Part shown: one piece after another, positions 1 through 11,400 of the stretch
Position numbering within the stretch: the first letter of the stretch is position 1
Layout of the letters: every line of letters starts with the position of its first letter
NCBI GenBank assembly: GCA_034008185.1
Contig: CM067082.1
Location: 158,231,895 to 158,295,894, forward strand
Length of the DNA: 64,000 nucleotides
Source: Gorsachius magnificus
Lineage: Eukaryota > Chordata > Aves > Pelecaniformes > Ardeidae
Reading direction: 5' to 3'
Program-made: the position numbers and the translations under genes
Notes under the pieces: model-generated
What the model was told of the DNA's origin: nothing
Databases searched by the model: none
What the model saw: only the letters and a program-made list of their open reading frames with translations

Positions 1-867
1 AGGAGTACTTTAATAGAGATAACACCGGGGTGGGGGCATGGTGTCACTGCTTCCCATGGCTCTGCTGACACTTACATGGCTCTGCCCCATCCCTTTTATC
101 CCGTTCCTTTATCTCCTGTAATCAGTGCACCCTGCAAGCTCCTCTACAGCAGAGTGCAACAAGAAAGCGAACTGCCGCAGTGGCCTCCATGCAACAGGGC
201 TGCTGGCACGACGCTCGCTCCACAGACACTGCCAAGCTTCGAATTCTGAGGTCAAGCAATGAAACAGAGGCCAAAAGGCACTAATATATCATACGGATGA
301 GCTCAATTTAGACCCAAAGGATGGATCATGCCAGTGGTTGAGCTGAGGAAGCCCTGCAATCAGCTTCAAATAAAAAAATTAGGCCACAATAGGTGGCTGG
401 CTGTAGCTTATTCTGCTATAGCTCCTCTCTTGCCGTCCTCTGGGATACCGAGAGAGGTTCAGGAACTGTGAAGCTCAGCCTCCAGTGCTCCAGTCCAACC
501 TGAATGTTTAATCTTCTTAGATTACAACATGCTTTAATCTGCAGTCTCTACTGGTGACTCCCCAGTGCTAAGGCAAGGAGATCCACAACCCAACCCTCTT
601 CACACGGTCACGCGTGGCCAGCAAGCACCCAGCAAGTGCCCAGAGTAGCTTCCAACTATGTAGATGTCGGGGTGCTCCTGCCTTTGCTTGTGGACTGCGC
701 CTGCTAGAAGCTTCCAGAGACAACAGGCTGACACCCCCCTGAAGCCTTGGCTGCAGAGGTGCTATGGAACTGGCAATGAGGATTTGGCTAGGCAGTACTT
801 CTGTTCCTGTGCCTCACCAGGCACGAGCCCTGCTTGGTCAAAGATCAGAAATCAAATGGTGTCAACT

Positions 868-1209
868 AGGACAAGAAGAAACAGCCTCAAGTTGTGCCAG
901 GGCAGGGTGAGGTTGGCCCTGGGGAACAATTCCTTCCCCAAAGGGCTGTCAGGCACTGGAAGGGGCTGCCCAGGGAAGGGTCGAGTCCCCAGCCCTGGGG
1001 GGATTTAACAGCTGGGCAGAGGCGGTGCTGAGGGCCAGGGTTTGGGGGTGGGATGGCAGGGGTAGGGGAACGGTTGGGCTTGATGATCTTAAAGATCTTT
1101 TCCAACCTAAATGAGTTAATGATTCTATGATTCTATGATCCTATGATTCTATGATTCCAATCTAAATGATTCTAAGATTCTATGATCCCAACGATTCTAC
1201 GATCCTAAC
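868..1209 (+). mobile_element. CR1 LINE, 5'-truncated 3' end, young subfamily
   Basis: Sense-strand CR1 3' region (CTGGAAGGGGCTGCCCAGGG, then GGTTGGGCTTGATGATCTTA) ending in a run of ATTCTATG-type octamers. It belongs to the same subfamily as the copies at 7722, 9902, 20826 and 38846, but in the opposite orientation. Confidence 0.9.
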
Positions 1210-1784
1210 TTCCTGATGCAACTCGGCAAGCACAGTCCTGAAAAGGAGACTGCACAGCAGAGAAAGTAACACACTGCCAGGCAGAAGATGCTGTTTTCAG
1301 TGCTACACAGCCCCAGCAGCCTGACCCCTGACAGATCGTTCTGCCTTGAGCTGTCAGTTTACCCACCCATGAAACAGAGGCAGCGATAGCCGTGGTTGTA
1401 AAAACCTACAGATTCATCACTTTGGTGAAAGAGCCCCAAATGGACTGCCCACCCTAATTCTCAGAGCAGACATTCTGCACTAGGGTGGGTTTTTTCTTCC
1501 ATCCACTTATAAAGTGGATTAGCCAGCCCATAAAAAAGACCTTTGGAATAAAGTGGGAATAAAGGCGTCTGCACAGCAAAGGCACTGGGCAGTGTTAAGT
1601 TCTGCAATAGGAAGCTCATTTCCACAAACACGAGGAGCATGGATGGGTGGTCGGGAGGGAAATGAGCCCCTGCTCCAGCTTCTCCCAGGGCTGTCACAGC
1701 AAAGTGATCAGCCCCACAGCCTGGGGGTGACAGCCATTGCGATGACTCAGTGACAGAGGCTCTCCAAACCCATCTGTCCTGTAC

Positions 1785-2265
1785 AAGCCCATGTGTCTGT
1801 GGTGCCGGCAACTGGAACGAGCAGGGTCTAAGCACCAGCAACTGGAACGGGGGCCACAGGGCACAGGGACCCACGTGTCTGTGTCACCAGCAACCGGAGC
1901 GCGTCAGAGTATGCACATCAGCATGTGATCACTAGTGACTGTTGAGCCAGGCAGCTGGCGAGCAGGGTGAGTGGCTTGGGAGCCAGGTACGTGGGTGTCC
2001 CTGAGCAAGAAAGATGGGGGAGTTGGTCACCAGATGGATCAGGGGCTCCAGGTCACCTGCCAGAGGGACTGCGGGGCTGGGGCGACTGAGAGACCCACCC
2101 GCACACGCGTGTGTGTAAGGCAACTGGGGAGAGCAAGGATCCAGGGCCAACTACTGGATGAACTGAACGTGTAAGCCCAGGTACTGGAAGGATCCCAACT
2201 GGGGAGACTGGGGATCCAGGGACAGCTGCTGGACAGAAGCCTAAAGCCTGGAGGGATCCACAACG
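1785..2265. repeat. Degenerate minisatellite-like repeat (about 75-bp units)
   Basis: Two clear units begin CAACTGGGGAGA at 2121 and 2196 and share GGATCCAGGG and CTGCTGGA-type blocks. Related fragments (CAACTGGAACG at 1809 and 1839; CCCATGTGTCTGTG at about 1788 and a near copy about 82 bp later) extend the array to the left. Units are heavily diverged, so the array is old or decaying. Confidence 0.6.
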
Positions 2266-2392
2266 TATAGATTTCCCATTAACAGAATCTTAATGCAATC
2301 AGACAGAGAGGGGAGCCGAATATTGCCCACTGCATTCCGGCAGGTCCAACAAGCCTCTGTCCTGCAAACTCAAACTGATCAGCCCTGCTCAC

Positions 2393-2487
2393 CTGGATGG
2401 CTGGGACAAGGGTGAAATACCCGATCAAGATGATCCCAAGCTCTGTTGCCATATTCTTCATAATCGACCAGCTCTCGTTGCTCAAGC
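2393..2487 (-). CDS. SCAP: SCAP coding exon 9 (codons 384-415)
   Basis: Acceptor CTCCAG, then [20 protein letters not shown] and [12 protein letters not shown]. Donor CAG|GTGAGC. It encodes TM5 of the sterol-sensing domain and ends in phase 0. The next expected segment (EFCLFAVVGL-like) is not found in 1-2392, so that exon lies outside the window. Confidence 0.96.
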
Positions 2488-5400
2488 CTGGAGAAAGAAC
2501 ATGCAAAGATGAGTAAAACAAGGCTGTTCGCTAGTGGACAGACATGAGCATAGCAAAAAGGAACTGGATTTCCCTTCTTTAAAATTAGGCATCTGTAGAC
2601 AACAGCCAAGAAAGGCACCTTCAGGCTAAAATTCATCTGACCTCTTTTGAATATCTAAGTCAAATAATCGGACTGTAGGCTCCCAATGTCTTTATCAGCA
2701 GGATTATCATTAACTACAAAGGGAGCTCAGGATGACTCTCTCAGCTCACAAAACTGTCCTGATTTAAGCAGTTGGAGGGTACTGCACAGGGCAATACAGG
2801 GACTCAGAAGTGTAAAGGACCATGAGTCTTTGAGATCTGTTTTCCATATAGGATACAAACCGCCTGTATTTTTAAAACTAGGTGGGATTTTTCTAGGCGT
2901 CACTCTAGAATCTCTCTTCCCTGATGTTTAGAAACATCTTTTAATTTTGCAAACTCCATTTATCCATGGTTTGAGTACACTCAAATCCTTATGCAGGTAC
3001 AGAGTGTATCTATAATAGAGAACATAATTTTGTCACAGACTCAGCAGAACTTCATATGACCTGTGGACTGCACTTAAAATATTCATGACATGAGGGGACA
3101 AGGTGCTAAATATCTACACCAGGAGATACAGCTCTCCCTTACACTTTTAGCCAATGTTTTAGGCAACAATCTTAAAAAGCAGAGCCCGCAATAACAGGCT
3201 TACGTTCGTTCTTGGAATTATCGAAGCCAGTACAAAAAGACTAACAGACTACAATTCCCGATTCACACTCAACACACACGGTCCTTACTTCCTTTGCAGG
3301 CCAGAATTAAGATCTTTCCCCATTTCCCAGTCCTTGGGTTACCCTAATTTTCTCTCTCAACATTTTTCCAGAGCAGGCTGCATACCTTGGGCAATGCGTA
3401 GCTTCACTTCCAGGTCAACGGGCGTGGAAACAACTGACTTGGTGAGAACCAACACATTCTCCAGGCCAATCACCACAACTAAGTAGGGAAATATTTCTCT
3501 AGAGGAAACAGAAGCAGAACTGAGAATGAGATCCTTGGTGAAAAAGAAGGGAAGAACTCAAGCAGCAAACACACATCCTAGAGTCAAGGCCGGGAAACAC
3601 TATCCAGCGCTCTCAGTCAAATCCTTTCTCGTACAATATTACTCTATGATGAGGTAAGGGGTCTGTATTTCATCTGCTTTGGACAAATATTAACACTTTT
3701 GCAAAGCTGCATGATTTTCTGGAAAATGGCCATTGCAGACCACCCCTAAATTAGTTTTAGTGCTTCCCAGGGTTTGGGACAGTGCCCCTCAAAGAGCCTC
3801 TACAGCATCTAGTACAAAGGGGTGCAAATCAAAAAGATGGACTTCGAACAACAGTGTGATAGACTCGGTAATCATTAGTCAGTGAGAGCGCATTACAACA
3901 AGATGGTAGGGAGCATGTCCCATCACCGACAGTGAAAATCCTGATAAATCACAGCTAAACGTTACATTAAACAAAACTTTCAAAAAAAAAAATCTCAGGT
4001 GAAGAGCATGGGCACCGCCTGGTTCAGAAACCCAGAGGGGAAAAGGTTCCAAACCTCACAGCTGCTGAGAGCAACCCAGCCTTGGGCAGTGAAGGAGATG
4101 CGTGAAGGGACTTCTCTGTTGGGAGGAGATAAATTAGCATGCATGGAGCTCTGTTCTCCAGTACACCGGGTAGCTCAGAAGCCACAACGCTGAGAAAAAC
4201 ATACAGTGTAAATATGCTTTGTACATAAATCAACTAAATCCTGCCAGGGATAGTCAAGAAAACACACTGAAATGGATTTGCCCCTTAGCATATACAGAAG
4301 AGTAAGACTACCCAAGGTCACCACAGTCACTTTATTCAACTCTTCGTTTCACCCCTAAATTTTTTTTCTCTTTTTTGAACTACTTGCAGGTCCAAATCAG
4401 AGAGAAAAAGCTGCTCCATGCCAGAACATGGTAGATAGTAAATCTCTTAATTTCCTTCCAGCTACACTTCAGCAAAATACTAAAGGTTTCATCGCGGAGG
4501 GTAATGGATTTGTGCTGTGCCGGTATGGACAGATCCAAATGGAGAATGTGTGTGCGTGCACACACACCCCTTGGCAATCACTAACAGCCAAGACAGGTAA
4601 ACAGCAGAGTTTTGGAAGACCTCCTACTTTCTGCCATTGCCTGCCATAACCCCCAGGGACCACCTTCCCAAATGCTGCTTGCGGCTGCCTATGGCCATCT
4701 GACACGGGTTTCAACATCTGCACACACAGAGCTGTCAGCAGCCTGCGCCTGATGGGCTCAGCTGGGGAAAAACACGTGTGTGGAACTGCTGCTAACTCAG
4801 CCAGTTCCTTCCAGTTGATTCCACTGAAAGCAAGACTACACAAACCAAAAAACAAACTCCACACACCTTTCTCCAGGTATCCTAACCAAATTTTATCTCT
4901 AACAATTGTGCAACACACTGGTCCGTTGACCTTCTGTCCAAAACCTGTGCAGGAAGTGCATTAAAAATACAACATGTATATAAGCTTCTCATGGGCTGTT
5001 AATGTCAAAGAATCCAAAATCTAGAAAGTACAACTGAGTTCTGCCTTTCTCTCAAGCATTTTCAGTTCATAGCCTGTGTCGCTCCTCCGAGCAGTACTAC
5101 AGAACAGGAGACAGATGTGAGAGAAGTTCTCCGTGATCCTTAGGGATGGAAATTGCTAAATAAAGAGAATGCAGCAAACGTGAGGGAGAGCTCTGCTGTC
5201 CGGCACGGCGCAGCACTGTCCTGCAGAGCATGTTATCTGCAAGGGTACGCTCTTGCAGAGTCCTGTCCTTATGCAGTCCTGCAAGATAGGCTGGGGGTCT
5301 AGCACTGTTTCCAGATAAGCTGCAGTAGGCCTTCGGAAGGCAGTACAAATACGGGAAAGAAAACTCAGAATTCTCTCATCAACTATGTCCTACTTAAACA

Positions 5401-8400
5401 GTAGCTTCTACTGCAGGAAATAATTAACTAATAGACCCAGGTTATGAGTTTCAATAGTCCTTGAAGATTCAGCAGTTTTCATGTTAAATGACCAGCAGTT
5501 TAAAAGCAACAAGACATTCGCTTTTCTTGAAGAGTAACTTCAAGTGACTCCACGCAGGACAAACCCAAGCTGTCCACGCCCTACAATGCCAAAACCCAAG
5601 TTCACTTGTCCCCACTCAGAGTGAGGCAGGTGGCAAGAGATCCTCGCTGCATTTTCTGCCATACAGTGCCAAGCACTGAGAAGGAGGAAGAGCAAGGGGA
5701 GACGCCGTATCGTGTCCATCTACTGAAACATTTACACTTCATGTACCACTTTGATGCCAGAAGGTGCTGCATCATAGCATGATCCAGCATGCCGGAGAGT
5801 CAACGGAAACACTGCTGTTAACCCATAAAGAAAACAGATCTTCTCTGACTCATCGTATACTTATGAGCAGAGACAACCTCTGGCTTATCCAAAATGTTTG
5901 GAAGATGTAAGGATTTATCACATCAGCCTCTCATCTAAAATGCAAACGGTCGCATTTGAACTAGTGGGTTTAGGCTGGTTTTTAAAGGCAACGAGGAGTA
6001 GTTCGTCATTTCAGATTGTGATTTCTCTAACCTAGCTGAGATGCCAACTTGTGGGTTGGTGGCTTGTGCTCCGGACTCATCTAGAGACTCTCCCAGCCCA
6101 CCAGCTCGGAGGAATCCCACTTCCAGTGAACTCCAGGCATTCTCCTCAACTTCACTCTTCATTCTTTCTTAAATCCTGCACAGATCATGTCATCTGTTTC
6201 CACTTAGTTTTCCTTTCTGTGAAATAAGACTAATGCCTACCTCACCTATAATAATTTTACTCCATTATAAAAGTTGATTGAGAATGATTAAGGTCCAGTT
6301 TATATATCATATCTGTAGCAAGCAAACACTGATCTCTAAGCAACAAGCTTTATTTTAATACTTCACAAAAACCAGTGAGGGAAAAAGCCTTATCATAAAT
6401 ACAGGTACCATTAAAAACAAACACACCCATGTCTGGATACCAAACAAAACGGATAAAAAAGGCAGAAAGTCAGATCAAAGTTTAACCAGACTCTGCACCC
6501 TAAGCTGGCCAAGTCCTAGCACGTTGCCACTGGTACAGGACACACCAAGAACACCCTGTTCCCAGTGGGGAATCAGGTCACTAGAGGCAAAGTGCTCCGG
6601 TGGACACTGGGGAATCAGGAAAAGGTCACTCGCCAAAAGTAAAAAAAACCCCTCAATGTCACCAGACCCCATCACCACAGAATCCAAGTGTCTTCCATCT
6701 AATTGGACATTGTTTATAAAGAATTGCAAGAATTAAGTTTCAACCCCAAAGGAAACTGTCCATGCAATCATTTTAAGGCAAAGAAATTCTGCTGAATTAA
6801 CTCCTTCTATCCTGCAGGAGCAATAACTAGATTAGCTTAGCCCTTCTGCCTGACAATAGTAAGGCTGATTATATACAAAGGCCTTGGTCATTGCACTAAC
6901 CAAAACTGTTCCCTTGGATCCCCCCCAGGTATCTGCATCCAAATACTGCCTTTTTTTCTTGCATTAAAACTATTAACACCCAGTGGATCCTATCTGATTT
7001 ATTTGTACAGCTATCAGAACAATGTGGTCTTGATCCGTAATTAAGGTTCCTAAGCAGCAGAGCAGTAAAACAAGTATTTCAGTTTCTGAAGTCAATTATT
7101 CAGAGCTCTTTTAACCTTCTAGGAGAGAAATTCCTACATCTAGGTCTGGCTCCTGGTAAACTACCACCAACATTGAGGAGCCTCCCTCACAGGTCAGACT
7201 TTTCATTGTGCAGCTGCGAGGAGGAGATGGGAAGAAAAATGATGGGTATTTCCTTAACTACTTAGGAGAGGGATCTGGAAATCAAAAGAAAGATTCTGAC
7301 CTGAACTTTAATTAATGAGGAATGAACAGCGTGCAGAACTCAGGCAGGTGAGGTGCCAGTTAGAGCTTTCTCGGGGGGTTTCAGCTTGACACAAATATAA
7401 CACATGGTAGTAACCACATCCCAAACGCCAACTCTTAACATGCACAGGAACACCAGTTAAAAGAAGTGCTGACAACTGTCAGCAGTGGGTGCAAAGTTAC
7501 CCAGGTAGCCTCCCAGGCACAAATATCACCAGTCAGTTCTGCCACCTTTAAAGATTTTTCGGAGTAAAACATAAACAGACCTCCGTCAGCCAGAGAAAAG
7601 GTAACAAACCCTTCTGGATGCTACAAGAAGTCACTGCAGGAAGAAGGTATGTGAGAGCCTACTTAGCTGCCAGGAAATCTGGTTATGAATAAGATGTTGT
7701 CCCTACAGTTCCTTCTGCTTTATAGAATCATATAAACATAGAACCATTTAGGTTGGCAAAGCCCTTTAAGCTCCCCCAGCCCAGCCGTTCCCCTACCCCT
7801 GCCATCCCACCCCCAAACCCGGCCCTCAGCACCGCCTCTGCCCGGCTGTTAAATCCCCCCAGGGCTGGGGACTCGACCCCTTCCCTGGGCAGCCCCTTCC
7901 AGCCCTGACAGCCCTTGGGGAAGGAATTGTTCCCCAGGGCCAACCTCACCCTGCCCTGGCACAACTTGAGGCCGGTGCCCCTCGTCCCATCGCCCCTTCC
8001 CTGGGAGCAGAGCCCGACCCCCCCGGCTCCCCCCTCCTCTCAGGCAGTTGTAGGGAGCCATGAGGGCTCCCCTCAGCCTCCTCTGCTCCAGGCTGAACCC
8101 CCCCAGCTCCCCCAGCCGCTCCCCAGCAGCCTGGGGCTCCAGACCCCTCCCCAGCTCCGCTGCCCTTCTCTGGACACGCTCCAGCCCCTCCAGGTCCTTC
8201 GGGGAGGGAGGGGCCCAACCCTGACCCCAGCATTCCAGGGGCGGCCTCCCCAGTGCCCAGCACAGGGGCATTGTACTTTTTCAGGCAGAAAGAGCCAACT
8301 GCTAAGCAATAAGGCATCTTCAGGAAGACTGGGATCCAGTCAGGTCTATTTGCTGGCCAGCAGAGAAACACATAGCCCTTCAGCCCAGGTCGTGGGGCCG

Positions 8401-11400
8401 ATAATAATTATGCACAGCAGTGTGTAATATGTCATGTAAGCTCATTTGAAGAATACTAGATGATAAAGATTAAGCATTGAATGGCTGGTTTCAAATTATA
8501 TCACCTCCATCTACCCTTCTTTAGGAAGAGGTTTGGTGCTGGAAACATACCCTCCATTAAGAGTAGGCGTCAAACCAAATAGTGTGCACAGCCCAACAGA
8601 CATGAGCAGAGAGCTGAGCACCGTCACGACTGCTGCCAGTGCCAGACCCCATTTTGATTTCACCATGTCAATCTTCCCTGAAAAACAGAATGCAAAGTCT
8701 CGGTTAGCAAGCAAAAGAAAAATGACATCAATAAAAAAAAATCAAGGAGAAGGGATCCTCATCCCGACTGATTTCAGCAGGTAGCCCTACAACCCAGAAG
8801 TAGTGGTAGCTCAGTCCCAGTGGCCGAAATGCACCTCCCAGATGCTCCCAGTACGTAAGAGGTACTGTAACAAGGATGGGAAAGAAGATAATGCATGGCT
8901 TGCAGTTCAAACCAATTCCAGTACAGCACTGTTGGGGCATGAAAAAAGGAACTTAAATGTGGCTAGTAAGGTCTAAAACCACCAGCCCAGAACATGTATA
9001 TGATCTGCCTCACTACACACCTGTCTCTCCAAATTGGAAAAAATGTCATTGCTGTGGCATTTAGAACTGCATAAGGTAGAAAACACCTCAGAAGATATCA
9101 GAAGGAATAACGCCACACTGGCTAAGAGGGACAAATTTACAGAAATCAGATAAACAGGGCTATTAATTCTCTACGTGACAGTTCAGGGTAAAATTTCAAC
9201 ACCACCTTTCCTGCTGAAACAGGAGGGAACTGCAGTGCTATGGACAGGAGTCCTTCTCTTATCTGTAGCCAGGGAAAGGGCACTGCATCAATGATCCCTT
9301 GCATATATTCAGCTGGCAAGCGTGTAGCTGGCTTATTAGCTGGCTCTCCCCTCAAGGGTCTCCGCCCCACAAACCTACGTGTGGAGAAGTAGATGTAAGC
9401 GAAGAGAATAATGTAGGTGGTGACGAGGGGTATCAGCTCCGCAATGCCAATCTCTTCCTTGAAGTGGACGTGAACGATGTTCTCCTCTCGCAGCGTGCAG
9501 TTAGGGCTGGGATGCAGCAGCTTGAGGCGAGAGCGGAGGCTGCTGAGGAACCTGAGATGAAAAGCAAGCAGGAGGATGTCACACTGTGCACGACGACCAG
9601 CACACAATTCCAAGGAGAAGCTCAACAGTATAGATCAAGCAGGAGGAAGCTCCGTAGATTCACAGGATCTTACAAAGCACTGTTCTCTCTAGGCCCGACC
9701 GCTAAGTCTGTTCCTCTGTGGCCCAAACAACATTTATCACATCTGTACTGTGGCAATCTCACAGACCTTAATTTCTATGATGATCCAAAGATAGCTGGGA
9801 AGACTCAAGAAAAATTTGAACTATTTGAAAGTTCAAAAAGAAAAAAAACTATTTGAAGCAAGGGCTCATCATCCAAAATCTTTGCCATGGGGAACAGAAC
9901 ATAGAAGCATAGAATCACAGAATTGTTTAGGTTGGAAAAGCCCTTTAAGCTCCCCCAGCCCAACCATTCCCCTACCCCTGCCATCCCACCCCCAAACCCC
10001 GTCCCTCAGCACCGCCTCTGCCCGGCTGTTCAATCCCCCCAGGGCTGGGGACTCGACCCCTTCCCTGGGCAGCCCCTTCCAGCCCCTGACAGCCCTTGGG
10101 GGAAGGAATTGTTCCCCAGGGCCAACCTCACCCTGCCCTGGCACAACTTGAGGCCGGTGCCCCTCGTCCCATCGCCCCTCCTGCCCGGGAACCCCCCCGC
10201 TCCCCCAGCCGCCCCCGGGGCCCCCCCCCCCCCCCCCCCCCCGGGGGGGGGGGGGCCCCCCCCCCGGGGCGGCCCCCCCAGTGCCCAGCACAGGGGCACG
10301 GTGCCTGCCCTGCTCCTGCTGGCCACACCACTCCTGATACAAGCCAGGATGCCGCTGGCCCTCTTGGCCACCTGGGCACACTGCTGGCTCATGTTTAGCT
10401 GGCTGTCAACCAACACCCTCAGGTCCTTTTCTATGCTGTAGTCTCAAGCATCCCCTGAATTTTACGTAAGTACGACTGATGAAAGGTGCTACAGGACAGT
10501 CCTTGAGGCTGAAGGGTTCTTGCACGGGCGGCAGCAGAGCAAGTTTGGACTGCCGTGCTGCCAATTCTATCCTAGGCATTCCTTGGGGAATTCTGTGCAG
10601 CACTGAGCAGAGTGTTTAGTCCTCAGATCCACTCAGTCCAAGCCAGCTTTGACAACACTGCCAAAGGGGTTTCACAATTGATACCAGTGGAATTAGTGCT
10701 TACTGGAAAGCAAATCACCCTTATGTACCAGGAACTGGGTCAAAACAGACCTGCTGGGCCTTGGCTGCAACAATGACAGCTCTGTGTGCACACGAAGCCA
10801 TCATCAGAGGAACTCCCGTTGGCAGCTTTGGATGTTGTATATACTTTTCTTAAAGAGAAACTGAGAACTGATAGTATTTTATTTCCTTAAAACACAGCAA
10901 GTTTTCTCCCCAAACCAGCACCCTGTTTTTCTACAGCACGTTCAGAAGATCCTAAAATACTCTAAACCACAAGAAAATGGAGATTAAAGAAAAACATAAC
11001 AGTAATCAAGAGTAGAGAAAACAGCAAACCTGCCAAGAATTGAAGAAGGGATCCCTCCCATAGAAACAGCACAGCTAAAGCTCCTTACCTGGAATCATAT
11101 CGCTGGAGACCCAGTGTGACAGTGTATGACACCACTCGCTTCCTGTTGTAGAGGTTCACCCCGCTGTACTTCCCAGGGAGTCCAAACAACAGATCTGCAA
11201 AAATGTGGCATGAACGCAACATTAGGATAACAAGAAAATAAATAAAAAAGATGGGATACACGAGGTGTTCATTGTGAAGAATGACGAGTGAGAATTACTG
11301 TTCTTATAGGAAGTGCTTTCTCAGTGCTCTGGTGAGACCATATGTGGATAAATACCTGATGCAGGGCAGTAGAGAAGGTGGAGCTTCTCAGCGGTGCCCA

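Larger units (their letters stand above)
1..2392 (-). other. SCAP: SCAP intron after coding exon 9 (runs off the left edge)
   Basis: No exon is recognised here on either strand. It holds a young CR1 3' end (868-1209, plus) and a degenerate tandem repeat (1785-2265). The remainder is unique sequence in which I see nothing. Confidence 0.8.
9552..11088 (-). other. SCAP: SCAP intron between coding exons 5 and 6
   Basis: About 1.5 kb, one third of it the CR1 copy at 9902-10438. The rest shows no feature. Confidence 0.85.

Noticed and set aside
1..2392. Next SCAP exon (sterol-sensing domain continuation) inside the window
   Set aside because: I searched the minus-strand translation for the expected FCLFAVVG-like segment and did not find it.
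9368..9376. Donor AG|GTTTGT for SCAP coding exon 6
   Set aside because: It would shift the frame into exon 7. The donor C|GTAGGT four bases earlier gives the conserved STRKID junction.
9299..9856. 185-codon plus-strand open frame
   Set aside because: Antisense shadow of SCAP coding exon 6 and its intron; no family resemblance.
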